DNA of 64,000 nt from Ascarosepion bandense (GCA_037127315.1 JBBBDQ010001918.1:4638501-4702500); one strand, 5' to 3'. Counted from the first letter of the stretch, positions 31,361 to 43,434 are shown. The notes: generated from the sequence alone by a model not told the origin. Program-made: numbers and translations.

Positions 31361-31927
31361 GGTAGCCTGGGAATGGAGAAAAGAGTAACTTGAGCAAGAC
31401 TGACTGTTATGTCAATGAATGCCGAACGTTTCCTTATAAGGAAACGGCTAATATTACATTACCTTTATAGATAAAAAAACAGGTACTACACTTTGATCCC
31501 AGCTCGGTAGCCTGGGAATGGAGAAAAGAGTAACTTGAGCAAGACTGACTGTTATGTTAATGAATGCCGAACGTTTCCTTATAAGGAAACGGCTAATATT
31601 ACATTACCTTTACAGATGAGAAAACAGGTACTACACTTTGATCCCAGCTCGGTAGCCTGGGAATGGAGAAAAGAGTAACTTGAGCAAGACTGACTGTTAT
31701 GTCAATGAATGCCGAACGTTTCCTTATAAGGAAACGGCTAATATTACATTACCTTTATAGATAAAAAAAACAGGTACTACACTTTGATCCCAGCTCGGTA
31801 GCCTGGGAATGGAGAAAAGAGTAACTTGAGCAAGACTGACTGTTATGTCAATGAATGCCGAACGTTTCCTTATAAGGAAACGGCTAATATTACATTACCT
31901 TTATAGATAAGAAAACAGGTACTACAC
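31361..31927 (+). repeat. 145-bp tandem array, four units, with 20-bp palindrome
   Basis: GGTAGCCTGGGAATGG starts at 31361, 31506, 31651 and 31797 (145, 145 and 146 bp). Units are nearly identical, so the array is recent. Each contains the perfect 20-bp palindrome CGTTTCCTTATAAGGAAACG. A degenerate extra palindrome half follows at about 31930-31952. No coding capacity. Confidence 0.95.
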
Positions 31928-31952
31928 GAAATGTTTCCTTATAAGAAAACGG

Positions 31953-32530
31953 TTTAACTTTGTGTTCTTTGCAACTATTGCAAATTATCTATCAGGATAT
32001 CGTATTTGCAGTTGAACTGCCAGAGATAAGGTCATATTTTTTCTGATTAAGCCTGTTTATAAAAACAAATAATAATTTATTTCCGCTGATAAGTTTATAA
32101 AATGAATCCAATATTATTCGCTTTTTAGGAGGCAAGAATTCAAATTTTCCCCGACGGATTAAAGGGCTACTGACGTGTGATGCTTAAAATCTCATATTAT
32201 AGCCACTGGGCTAGAACAGAAATTGCTACAGAACCTGTTCAAATATTTGCCAAGCCCTTAAAGTGTAGACTCTTAAGGTTTTGTGGCCACTCACGTGTTT
32301 GTGCCGACGCTAAATTTTCGCCTATTCCAGTGAACGTGTGTTCTCTCTCGGGAAGGGCCCGTTTCCTTAAGCACCTGTTGGGATTAAGCTTAACCCAGAT
32401 CCCAAGCGGAACTCGTACGTATTATACGATCCATCGCTAAAGATGCAGGAAAAAAAGGTTGATTCTTTATACGGCTTTAGTATCTGACGCCTCCTGAGAT
32501 TCTTTACCTTCAGATCAAGCTCAAATGGGA
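31953..32530. other. Intergenic; short motif shared with 60.1 kb
   Basis: No gene recognised. The stretch TATACGATCCATCGCTAAA at about 32423 resembles 60143-60161, so part of a dispersed repeat may be present at both sites. Confidence 0.4.
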
Positions 32531-32532
32531 TT

Positions 32533-32755
32533 CATTCAGTCAGTAAAGTGCCATACGTGATACACGCTTAGGCGATCATGTCTTGAAAGAGACATGACTA
32601 TGGGCAAAAGATTATCCCGCTACTAAATGACTAACTGGGCAAAAGATTATCCCGCACTAGGTTACCATTGTTTTCTGCGGTAGTCTAGTTGCCAGCCAAG
32701 GCTATAGAGATTAATCTATCCTGTTATTTGACTCATAGCTAGGGAGAGAAGCGAT
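32533..32755 (-). repeat. tRNA-derived SINE with internal duplication
   Basis: 3' end and hairpin (TCTTGAAAGAGACATGAC) are present. The GGCAAAAGATTATCCCGC block occurs twice (32596 and 32638). The tRNA-like head is missing. Confidence 0.8.
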
Positions 32756-32867
32756 ATTTTTACGTAGTAATTAGTGGGGGATTAGTTTATTACTTCCTAA
32801 CAATAGGAAACCGATCCCCTACTTTATGATCAGTATAAGCTTTAGTCAGGATTCCAACTATGATTCA

Positions 32868-33138
32868 GTGAGTCAGTTAAGTGCCATATGTGATACACGC
32901 TTGGGCGATCATGTTTCGAAAGAGACATGACTGACTGGGCAAAAGATTATCTCTCAGTAGGTTGCCATTGCTTTCTGCGGTAGACTGGTTGCCAGTCACT
33001 GCTACAGAACCCAAGCTGTCTTGTTATTTAACCCATAACTGGAAGGAAGTGACGGATTATTACCTTTCCGAAGGGTATTTGCGCGTAAGTGAATGCAATT
33101 AATTCAACTGGAAATCGAACTTGGCTCCTCGATTTGTC
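32868..33138 (-). repeat. tRNA-derived SINE, partial head
   Basis: Runs from GAGTCAGTTAAGTGCC through the hairpin (TTTCGAAAGAGACATG) to GCTCCTCGATTTGTCGG. The A-box side is truncated. Confidence 0.82.
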
Positions 33139-33371
33139 GGAAACTGATGCATTTATAGGCAGCAGCTTTTTCGTCTTCATTTTCTAGTCTCGATAAAGTT
33201 CAAAAGCGTCGCTGCGGCTTTTGAGTTTTCCACCATACAACCCTATTTCCCATAGACTAAACGTTGACAGCCTCTCGTTAATGTATCGCTGTTGGTTATT
33301 ATGTCAGAGTCTTGAAAGAAAAAGTGTTGAATGAGCAAAATATTGAACGGACGAAATGATGAATGGTATTC

Positions 33372-34935
33372 TTCTTATTCTTATTTATGTACCGTGTCCC
33401 TTTAGGAAGTAGGTGACCAGGGACTTCCACTTGCCCTTATCCCTTATCGTTCTTAGCATTCCCCTTCTACTATCAAATTCCTCAAACCCATCAGGTATGT
33501 TTCACTCTGCTTTCTCATGTCTCTCCTTCCCTGTATCCGTCCTGCGAGTATTAGATTCTCCAAACACTTCTTCCTCATCAGCTGTCAATTCCTAAAGATA
33601 AGTATAAATTTATCTTTCCTTTTCTTCCTCTCCTAAACCTTGTCGTTGCTCACTTCTTCGGTTCATCGTATGATGAGTCAGTCAGTTAAGTGCCATACGT
33701 GATACACACTTTGGGCGATCATGTCTCGAGAGAGTATCAGGTATCGGTATCAGGTTCTCCAAGCTCTCCTTCCTTATTGCATATCCCTGGAACTTCAGTT
33801 ATCTCTTCCTCATACTCAGTATTAATTTCCTTTTTGTTGCCATTCTTTCTAACACCTCATCGTTGCTTGCATGTTCAGTCAACGATATCCGCAGCATCCT
33901 TCTGTAGAACCACATTTCCAGGAGGGTTAATTAAAAAAAAAACATTGATAAGGACTACAAAGAGTCGGAAATTGTAGAGAGATATAATCATCCACAAACT
34001 ACAAAGAAACGGCACATAGTAGACGACTATTATTATTGTGTGTTTGCTCCTGTTACACGTCGCATCCCCCGTTCTGATCAGACTCTGCAAATATGTTATC
34101 CGCTGCCTTCCTCTGTCTCCTTTTCCTTCTATCTGGTCTGTCAGTATCAGTTTCTCCAAGCTCTTCTTCCTTACTGCATGGCCCAGAAACTTCAGTTGTC
34201 TCTTTCTGATGCTCAGTATTAATTTCCTTTTTGTTGCCATTCTTTTCAATACCTCATCGTTGCTTGGATGCTCAGGCCATGATATCCGCAGCATCCTTCT
34301 GCAGAACCACATTTCCGCTGCTTCCAGTTTTGTCCTCATTTTCGATGATATTGTCCAGCACTCACTGCCGTATTGAAGAACTGACATCACATAGCAATCC
34401 AGCGCTCTTTTCTTTGGTTCTAGTGAAATTTTCCTGTGTGTTAGTACTTTACTCAGCTTCTGGAACGCGTCCTTTGCCATGCCAATTCGCCTTCGGATCT
34501 CTGTGTCGCACTTTCCATCTCCTGTTAAAACACTTCCTAGGTATTTTAAATTTTATACTTGCTTGATTCTGGTATACCCCACCTGTATTTGACATTTTGG
34601 GTTGCACCTTTTGCTGATGACCATGCATTCAGTTTTCTTAGAGTTTATTTGTAGTCTTTTGTCGCTCTCCACCGCTATCTTCTGTAGGAGGTCTTGTAGT
34701 TTCCTTTCCGTGTCTGCAATCCGTGTCTGCAATCATACCTTATGCTGTTCATTTGTGGCCTCCAATAACAAATCATGGCGTGTCATGTAGTGTCCTCAAA
34801 ATATACTCGCTGTACAGGTTGAACAAATCCGGTTAAAATTTTCCTGTGTGTTAGTACTTTGCTCAGCTTCTGGAACGCGTCCTTTGCCATGCCAATTCGT
34901 CTTCGGGTCTCCGTGTCGCACTTTCCATCTCCTAT
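33372..34935 (-). pseudogene. RTE-like retrotransposon, rearranged copy
   Basis: Several minus-strand pieces. 34480-34030 encodes MAKDAFQKLSKVLTHRKISL, then SVLQYGSECWTISSKMRTKL, MWFCRRMLRISWPEHPSNDE and KRKLILSIRKRQLKFLGHAV, about 150 good residues of the RTE C-terminal domain. 33925-33738 repeats the RRMLR..KRQLK part, and 33660-33372 is a more divergent 3' end. A SINE fragment lies at 33676-33737. A block of about 95 bp with TTCCTGTGTGTTAGTACTTT occurs twice (34429-34524 and 34837-34934). The region is a mosaic of two subfamilies plus a duplication, with no intact gene. Confidence 0.78.
33676..33737 (-). repeat. tRNA-derived SINE 3' fragment within RTE
   Basis: GAGTCAGTCAGTTAAGTGCC through GCGATCATGTCTCGAGAGAG: 62 bp of the SINE 3' end embedded between RTE pieces. 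Confidence 0.8.
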
Positions 34936-35260
34936 TTAAACATCCATAATTATTTATATTGTTTATTATTCTGTTGAAGACACATTTATGACCTTTTCAT
35001 AATTTAGTCAGTTCGACTCTTTTTTTCCTCTCGGCACTTTCTTCATTTTATTCATTCAATAGGTTGTTGGTTCTATTCTTATTCTCTTCGATAATTTGTA
35101 CTTCGACTTCCACTCTGCCAGGCTCTATTTCCATGGAATGTTTTTGTAAAACTATCTTTCTTAGTCCAACCAGTTCAAAACTTCACGTCTAAGATCCGTA
35201 GTAACTCGCACATTGTAGCGATATAGCTTCATTCTCTTTGTATTATATTGGTGAGATGTA
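34936..35260. other. Intergenic, nothing recognised
   Basis: AT-rich, no motif recognised. Confidence 0.4.
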
Positions 35261-35345
35261 AGTTCCATTCAAGATGTAAGTTCCACTCGAGATGTAAGTT
35301 CCACTCGAGATGTAAGTTCCACTCGAGATGTAAGTTCTAATCGAT
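35261..35345 (+). repeat. 18-bp minisatellite, short array
   Basis: Four to five units of GAGATGTAAGTTCCACTC. The flanks (ATTGGTGAGATG on the left; TAATCGATCAACTTC, GAGCCGATGCCTTGTGGA on the right) match those of the long array at 36131, so the two are copies of one element. Confidence 0.9.
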
Positions 35346-35414
35346 CAACTTCTTTATATGAGCCGATGCCTTGTGGAGTAAACTCCCAAGACAGAAAATA
35401 CTTTCCTCTGGAGA

Positions 35415-35583
35415 TTTTATAATCATACCGACCCAAGCAAGGCATTTTACTGCCATTGTTTTGCAGGAGGTTACATAGGAAGAAATTTATGAGAAAGAGT
35501 GACAGGTTATAGGGGTTGTCAGGAAGTGGGTAATAGAAGGATGAGAATACTGATAAGAGTGGAGTGGACGAAGAAGGAAACAT

Positions 35584-35626
<43 letters not shown>

Positions 35627-35970
35627 CAGGTTAGTGAAATAGGAGATGACTATTAACTTTACATATAAATTCTTGGAGATTATAGCTGTCGGGAAAACAA
35701 TTAAACGGGAGGGAATTCCACAAGCGGGAAGTACGAGAAAAGAAGCTGATGGAATAGAATTTGCGTTTACAATTTATTGGTTTCAAAGTAAAGGGTGGGA
35801 CCTAGTTGCTAACCTTGTGGCTAAAGTAAATTCATATATAGGGAGCATCGGTGAGCTAAGGTAATCGGAGAAATTATTTGAAGAAGAGACACAGGGAAGC
35901 TACCTTGCGCCAGTGAGAAAGTTACTGTATCTGAGCTACTAAGTCGGGATAGATCACATTACAGATTCTG
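35415..35970 (-). pseudogene. LINE (Jockey/CR1-type) 3' end between two minisatellites
   Basis: Minus-strand LINE tail at 35425-35475 (CCAAGCAAGGCATTTTACTG, with the GCAGGAGGTTACATAGG variant), a (GA)n tract at 35588-35622, the RRQFYS block and upstream RICNVIYPDLVAQIQ. Same variant subfamily as the plus-strand copy at 52.3 kb, which has a (TC)n run at the homologous place. Confidence 0.7.
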
Positions 35971-36130
35971 TATTCACATGACAGATGAACTGTATCAAGC
36001 TGCGTTATTACCTGTGCAACCCTAATGATGTCAGGTATTCTCAAGATGTCCAGCAAAGCAGAAAGATTCTTGGAAATGGTTCCAGAAATGAGAATCTGGA
36101 GCGAGACACCTTTATTCCCTTGGTATTCTG

Positions 36131-36575
36131 TTAGTGAGATGTAAGTTCCACTCGAGATGTAAGTTCTACTTGAGATGTAAATTCCACTCGAGATGTAAGT
36201 TCTACTTGAGATGTAAGTGCCACTCGAGATGTAAGTTCTACTTGAGATGTAAGTTCCACTCGAGATGTAAGTTCTACTCGAGATGTAAGTTTCACTCGAG
36301 ATGTAAGTTCTACTGGAGATGTAAGTTCCACTCGAGATGTAAGTTCTACTTGAGATGTAAATTCCACTCGAGATGTAAATTCTACTTGAGATGTAAATTC
36401 CACTCGAGATGTAAGTTCTACTTGAGATGTAAGTTCCACTCGAGATGTAAGTTCTACTCGAGATGTAAGTTTCACTCGAGATGTAAGTTCTACTGGAGAT
36501 GTAAGTTCCACTCGAGATGTAAGTTTTACTCGAGATGTAAGTTCCACTCGGGTTGTAAGTTCTAATCGAGCAGTC
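36131..36575 (+). repeat. 18-bp minisatellite, long array (about 24 units)
   Basis: Units alternate CCACTCGAGATGTAAGTT and CTACTTGAGATGTAAGTT. A distinctive CTACTGGAG variant recurs at 36309 and 36489, 180 bp apart, showing a ten-unit super-period. Open frames of repeated RCKFHSRCKFYL or ELTSRVELTS type run through on both strands only because 18 is divisible by 3. Confidence 0.95.
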
Positions 36576-36771
36576 TCTTCTCACGAACCGCTGCTTTGTG
36601 GAAATGATCGGAGAGAGAGATTTTTCGATCACTACAAGTTTAATTATTTGTAGAATATTCCAATAAATTGTGCCTCTTATACTGTATCCTTCTACCTAAA
36701 GTGGCTCTTAATTCTTCAACAAGGTGAAGATTTTAGGAAAAAAAAGAAGAAATTAAACCTCACTGCTGTAC

Positions 36772-39700
36772 ATGTATTAATATAATATAGAAAGATATAC
36801 CAAATTAATATTGTATAGAAAGATAAGCGAAACTAAAATTCTATAATATGATATACCAAATTAATATACTACAGAGATATACCAAACAAATATACTATAA
36901 AAAGAGGTACCATACGAATATACTATAGTAAGATATAGCAAACTAATATACTACAGAGATAGACCAAACTAATATACTATAGAAAGATATACCATACAAA
37001 TATACTGTAGTAAGATATACCATACTAATATACTACAGAGATATACCAAACTAATATACTATAGAAAGATATATTATACTAATATACTGTAGTAAGATAT
37101 ACCATAGTAATATACTACAGAGATATACCAAACTAATATACTATAGAAAGATATATCATACTAATATACTGTAGTAAGATATACCATACTAATATACTAC
37201 AGAGATATACCAAACTAATATACTATAGAAAGATATACCATACTAATATACTGTAGTAAGATATACCATACTAATATACTACAGATATATACCAAACTAA
37301 TATACTATAGAAAGATATACCATACAAATTTACTGTGGTAAGATATACCATACTAATATACTACAGAGATATACCAAATTAATACACTATAGAAAGATAT
37401 ACCATACTAATATACTGTAGTAAGATATACCATACTAATGTACTACAGAGATATACCAAACTAATATACTATAGAAAGATATACCATACCAATATACTGT
37501 CGTAAGATATACCATACTAATATACTACAGAGATATACCAAACTAATATACTATAGAAAGATGTACCATACTAATATACTGTAGTAAGATACACCAAACT
37601 AATATACTACAGAGATATACCAAACTAATATACTATAGAAAGATATACCATACTAATATACTGTAGTAAGATATACCATAATAATATACTACAGAGATAT
37701 ACCAAACTAATATACTATAGAAAGATATACCATACCAATATACTATCGTAAGATATACCATACTAATATACTACAGTGATATACCAAACTAATATACTAT
37801 AGAAAGATATACCATACCAATATACTGTAGTAAGATATACCATACTAATATACTACAGAGATATACCAAACTAATATACTATAGAAAGATATAGCATACC
37901 AATATACTGTAGTAAGATATACCATACTAATATACTACAGAGATATACCAAACTAATATACTATAGAAAGATATACCAAACTAATATACTACAGAGATAT
38001 ACCAAACTAATATACTATAGAAAGATATACCATACCAATATACTGTCGTAAGATATACCATACTAATATACTACATAGATATACCAAAATAATATACTAT
38101 AGAAAGATATACCATACCAATATACTGTAGTAAGATATACCATACTAATATACTACAGATATATACCAAACTAATATACTATAGAAAGATATACCATACC
38201 AATATACTGTAGTAAGATATACCATACTAATATACTACAGAGATATACCAAACTAATATACTATAGAAAGATATACCATACCAATATACTGTCGTAAGAT
38301 ATACCATACTAATATACTACAGAGATATACCAAACTAATATACTATAGAAAGATATACTATACCAATATACTGTCGTAAGATATACCATACTAATATACT
38401 ACAGTGATATACCAAACTAATATACTATAGAAAGATATACCATACCAATATACTGTAGTAAGATATACCATAATAATATACTACAGAGATATACCAAACT
38501 AATATACTATAGAAAGATATACCATACCAATATACTGTCGTAAGATATACCATACTAATATACTACAGAGATATACCAAACTAATACACTATAGAAAGAT
38601 ATACCATACTAATATACTGTAGTAAGATATACCAAACTAATATACTACACAGATATACCAAACTAATATACTATAGAAAGATATACCATACTAATATACT
38701 GTAGTAAGATATACCATACTAATATACTACAGAGATATACCAAACTAATATACTATAGAAAGATATACCATACCAATATACTGTCGTAAGATATACCATA
38801 CTAATATACTACAGAGATATACCAAACTAATATACTATAGAAAGATATACCAAACTAATATACTACAGAGATATACCAAACTAATATACTATAGAAAGAT
38901 ATACCATACCAATATACTGTAGTAAGATATACCATACTAATATACTACAGAGATATACCAAACTAATATACTATAGAAAGATATACCATACCAATATACT
39001 GTCGTAAGATATACCATACTAATTTACTACATAGATATACCAAACTAATATACTATAGAAAGATATACCATACCAATATATTGTAGTAAGATATACCATA
39101 CTAATATACTACAGATATATACCAAACTAATATACTATAGAAAGATATACCATACCAATATACAGTAGTAAGATATACCATACTAATATACTGCAGAGAT
39201 ATACCAAACTAATATACTATAGAAAGATATACCATACCAATATACTGTCGTAAGATATACCATACTAATATACTACAGAGATATACCAAACTAATATACT
39301 ATAGAAAGATATACCATACCAATATACTGTAGTAAGATATACCATACTAATATACTACAGAGATATACCAAACTAATATACTATAGAAAGATATACCATA
39401 CCAATATACTGTAGTAAGATATACCATAATAATATACTACAGAGATATACCAAACTAATATACTATAGAAAGATATACTATACCAATATACTGTAGTAAG
39501 ATATACCATACTAATATACTACAGAGATATAACAAACTAATACACTATAGAAAGATATACCATACTAATATACTGTAGTAAGATATACCAAACTAATATA
39601 CTACACAGATATACCAAACTAATATACTATAGAAAGATATACCATACTAATATACTGTGGTAAGATATACCATACTAATATACTACACAGATATACCAAA

Positions 39701-40590
39701 CTAATATACTATAGAAAGATATATCATACCAATATACTGTAGTAAGATATACCATACTAATATACTACAGAGATATACCAAACTAATATACTATAGAAAG
39801 ATATACCATACCAATATACTGTAGTAAGATATACCATACTAATATACTACAGAGATATACCAAACTAATATACTATAGAAAGATATACCATACCAATATA
39901 CTGTAGTAAGATATACCATACTAATATACTACAGAGATATACCAAACTAATATACTATAGAAAGATGTACCAAATATACTATAGAAAGATGTACCAAACT
40001 AATATACTACAGAGATATACCAAACTAATACACTACAGAAATATATGCCAAACTAATATACTATAGAAAGATATATCATACCAATATACTGTAGTAAGAT
40101 ATACCATACTAATATACTACAGAGATATACCAAACTAATATACTATAGAAAGATATACCATACCAATATACTGTAGTAAGATATACCATACTAATATACT
40201 ACAGAGATATACCAAACTAATATACTATAGAAAGATATACCATACCAATATACTGTCGTAAGATATACCATACTAATATACTACAGAGATAGACCAAACT
40301 AATATACTATAGAAAGATATACCATACCAATATACTGTCGTAAGATATACCATACTAATATACTACAGAGATATACCAAACTAATATACTATAGAAAGAT
40401 ATACCATACCAATATACTGTCGTAAGATATACCATACTAATATACTACAGAGATATACCAAACTAATATACTATAGAAAGATATACCATACCAATATACT
40501 GTCGTAAGATATACAATACTAATATACTACAGAGATATACCAAACTAATATACTATTGAAAGATATATCATACAAATATAATATAATTAG
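36772..40590. repeat. 3.8-kb satellite: 82-bp trimeric units with 956-bp super-period
   Basis: About 46 units of 82 bp, each made of three related subunits of 27, 28 and 27 bp ending in CTATAG, CTGTAG (or CTGTCG) and CTACAG. Every subunit contains a GATATACCA..CTAATATACT core. The first 400 bp are more diverged than the centre. One unit is shortened by a whole 28-bp subunit at about 37960 and again at 38840. Rare variants recur 956 bp apart. No open frame, promoter or gene is visible. Confidence 0.97.
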
Positions 40591-41105
40591 CAGCTGAGTG
40601 AACAGTGAAGTAATTTTACCCGAAACAAAAAAGTTAAGGATTTTTTCTATTGCTGCGTCTTTTTTTTTTCTGTTTTTGTCGTTTATTTTTTTTTTTTTGT
40701 CTTGTTTTGAAAAAACATTATTTTGATGTTTTTTTCTGTACTGTGAACACTAACTTATTTAAATAATGAAAGAATTAGAAAATAAAAAAAATCTCTCGTC
40801 ATCACAATTTATTATATAGTTATATAAGGTGGAAATAAAGTATATAGGAAATTATTAAATATTTAAAGGGACCGAGTAATATCGATTACCTTAGCAATTT
40901 ATTCGAGACGCAATTGCAGGGTTAAGCCGCCAGAACCAACTGTGTAGTGACATTTGTCGAAGCGTTCTCTCACGTTTTAGGGGATGCATTGAAGCAGGTG
41001 GTTTGCAGTTCGAAAAGTATCGGTAATTAATTTACAATTGTTTACCATAGCTTTTTATCGTTATTATCCAGAATTAACCAGAACCATTTTAATAATACAT
41101 TTCTG
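40591..41105. other. Intergenic, nothing recognised
   Basis: T-rich (40650-40740) then mixed sequence. No family or gene recognised. Confidence 0.4.
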
Positions 41106-41156
41106 ATGCTTTGTTTTAATTCCTATAGTAAGTACCGATATAAAGGCTTTAGTGTC

Positions 41157-41160
<4 letters not shown>

Positions 41161-41197
<37 letters not shown>
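41161..41197. repeat. (TA)n microsatellite
   Basis: About 37 bp of TA adjoining the hammerhead-like repeat terminus at 41200. Confidence 0.97.
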
Positions 41198-41199
<2 letters not shown>

Positions 41200-41201
<2 letters not shown>

Positions 41202-41290
41202 CAAAAATTTCGATATTTAAATCCGTTGAATAGCCATTTCTCTGAAGAAATCCTAGCTTCTTTAGCAACGTCAAAACGAAAATTATATAT
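41200..41290 (-). repeat. Repeat terminus with decayed hammerhead-like fold
   Basis: On the minus strand it contains GTTG, CTAAAGA, then GAAATGGCTATT and CAAC. Stem I (CGUUG/CAACG) is longer than in the 12.4-kb relative, but the first core box is mutated from CTGATGA to CTAAAGA. Confidence 0.45.
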
Positions 41291-41294
41291 ATAA

Positions 41295-41625
41295 TTGGAG
41301 TAGATAGATCTATCTATCGGCCGATTAACACTCCACCCACGTCTATTGAACAGGTGAAGAGGTTCATCCCTTGTTCCATGTTTAGGATGTGGTTTCCGGT
41401 TTCTCTTTACCAAACTTCTCACTTTTTCTTTTTCAATTGGAGTAGATAGATCTATCTATCGCCCGGTTCACACTCCACCCACGTCTATTGAACAGGTGTA
41501 GAGGCTCATCCCTTGTTCCCTGTTTAGGATGTGGTTTCCGGTTTTCTCTTTTCCAATCTTTTCACTATTACGTAGCCCCCTGCACATCAATGGCGTTACC
41601 GCCTTGCTTGGGGTGATACGATTAA
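41295..41625 (+). mobile_element. LINE-tail element, two 144-bp units
   Basis: Two units with CTATTGAACAGGTG 144 bp apart, then the LINE-type tail (GTAGCCCCCTGCACATCAAT, GGGGTGATACGATTAAAA) and a TA-rich run to 41657. Confidence 0.77.
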
Positions 41626-41659
41626 AATATATATATAAATATATATATATATATAATTT

Positions 41660-41880
41660 TCGTTTCGCTGTTGCTGAAGAAATAATGAATTAGAGCACTC
41701 GGCCTATTAGGCGTGTATAATGATAATATACACGTTAAAAAGTTTGTCTTCTTCTACCTAGCACCCATAGCCCATAGATAGAATCGCCGACTGACGCCAA
41801 TTCGGTCGGGTTTCAATCCTGGGTTAAATGAATCGGAGTCCAACCGTACAGAGCTGTCTGCTGATGACTATATATGCACA
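41660..41880 (+). repeat. tRNA-like repeat, second SINE-like family, copy 2
   Basis: 41761-41832 resembles a tRNA (CCCATAGCCCATAGATAGAA, GGTCGGGTTTCAATCCTGGG). It is homologous, inverted, to 21480-21700. It also has the GTGTATAATGATAATATACA hairpin and a TGTCTGC end. Confidence 0.6.
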
Positions 41881-41882
41881 CG

Positions 41883-41990
41883 CTACTGGCCTATAATTAT
41901 TAGGCTAGCCCAGTTTCTTAAAAGAAATTATGTATTTCATATTACTTTTTAAAACACTGTGGCAGCTTAATAAAATGGCCAGTGGTGAAT
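41883..41990 (+). mobile_element. MITE end, relative of 47.5-kb element
   Basis: CTACTGGCCTATAATTATTA then GGCTAGCCCAGTTTCTTAAA resembles the terminal inverted repeat of the MITE at 47523-48040. A possible degraded right end (TGGCCAGTGG) lies at about 41976. Confidence 0.5.
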
Positions 41991-42514
41991 ATATATATAA
42001 GTTCAAAATTTATCCTTTTTCATTCGAATTGATGGTATCGTCACGCTTGCGTTCATCGACTAATTAAGTACAATGTGACACAAAATCACATAGCAGTATT
42101 GAAAGATGTCTTCCAGAAACTAAGCAACTTATTAAGATATAGGAAAATATTTTCGTCGTAAACAAAGAAAAAAGTTCGGAAATTCTATCAGATATATCCT
42201 TTTGCGTAGAAATGAAATGAAGATCACAAATAAATAGAGCGCTTTTTTTTTCCATAATTCGATCGAAGTTTCTGGCCATCGGATATTTCGAAAAAGCTTT
42301 CTCGAATTCTTTGTTTGTTGTTTTGTTTAAAAACATACGAGGAATAACAAAGAAGGTGGGTTTAATTTGGTCGGTCGGTCGGTGATTACGAGTCACGCGT
42401 TACGCTTTATAATTAAAACTGTGAAATATATTAGTATGAAACGAGCTAAGTTTTTGCACTTCAGGAAACACGCAAAAAAATAATGTGTGTATGGGGGAGT
42501 GAATGAGTGGTTGC

Positions 42515-42515
<1 letters not shown>
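41991..42515. other. Intergenic, nothing recognised
   Basis: No motif found. The GGTCGGTCGGTCGG run at 42369 is a short tetranucleotide repeat. Confidence 0.4.
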
Positions 42516-42517
<2 letters not shown>

Positions 42518-42548
<31 letters not shown>

Positions 42549-43240
42549 GTGAGATTCTGAAAATAGATATGTGTTTAATGGAAGTTTGGATCTGTGGAGG
42601 TAATAAATGTAATCAGTGGGCGTACGAAATTTTGCTCGCGAGGGAATCAAAGGCAAAAAAGTTGGGGGGAAAAAATTAAATATTATTAGATAAAAAAAAA
42701 TAAGTGAAAACAAAAATGAATATTTGCACAAAAATGCAGACGAAAAAATATATAGCAAGACAAGATGGACGGTTACAAGATTTTAGTATATAGAGATCTT
42801 GCTCTGGGAAATACATTAAAGAAGAAATTGTGTAAAGCAGAAATTAGACCGTAGCTTTTGTTAGAACTGGGCAAAATGGTTCCGGATAAGAGAGAGAGAG
42901 AGAGAGAGAGAGAGAAATGAAGAAAAATAAGAGATGTAAAAACCAAAGAAAGAAAGAAAATAAAAGAAAGAAGGAAAGAAAGAAATAAAGACGTGACGAA
43001 AGAAAAGCCTAAAGAAAAAAGTAAAAAAAAACCCAAAAAAACAAAAAAACAAAAGAAATAAGCGAAAGAAAGAGGAGAAGAAAGAAAAAAGAAACAAAAG
43101 CAAAGAAATAAAGAAGAGACAAATAAACACGGAAAGAAAGAAAAACAAAGAGAGAAAGAAGAGACAAAGGAAAAGCGAAATAAAATACAGGGAGGGAAGA
43201 AAAGCGAGAGAGACACAAACAAAGAGAGTTGGTTTTGTAA
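42518..43240 (+). repeat. Purine-rich region with (GA)n and (GAAA)n
   Basis: A (GA)n tract at 42518-42550 and another at 42890-42915. From about 42910 to 43220 the plus strand is nearly uninterrupted A/G with AAAGAAAG units. Phe/Ser/Leu-rich minus-strand frames are composition artefacts. Confidence 0.88.
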
Positions 43241-43244
43241 GTTC

Positions 43245-43399
43245 AGGTTAGATGTGGCACAAAGCCGAACGTATATGGGCACCCAGTGAGAATAAAACTC
43301 ACTTCTCAATTGTAACAGGTTTTAGCAAAACACGCTTACTAACCATTACATCACGCCGAAATGCCTACCACAAACAAAGCTAGACAAAGAAAGGAAGGA

Positions 43400-43434
<35 letters not shown>

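Noticed and set aside
35922..36632. 236-residue and smaller open frames with ISSRTY, ELTSRV or RCKFHS repeats
   Set aside because: The 18-bp minisatellite keeps all frames open on both strands. There is no start context and no non-repeat conserved segment apart from a LINE remnant at one end.
36772..40590. CRISPR-like array
   Set aside because: There are no unique spacers; the spacers are themselves repeat subunits, and the context is eukaryotic.
41761..41832. Functional tRNA gene
   Set aside because: A- and B-box-like sequences exist but the acceptor and anticodon stems do not pair properly, and a relative with the same decay lies at 21.5 kb.
42773..43309. 178-residue Phe/Leu/Ser-rich frame resembling a membrane protein
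   Set aside because: It is the complement of a purine-rich low-complexity tract. No predicted start region or conserved residues.
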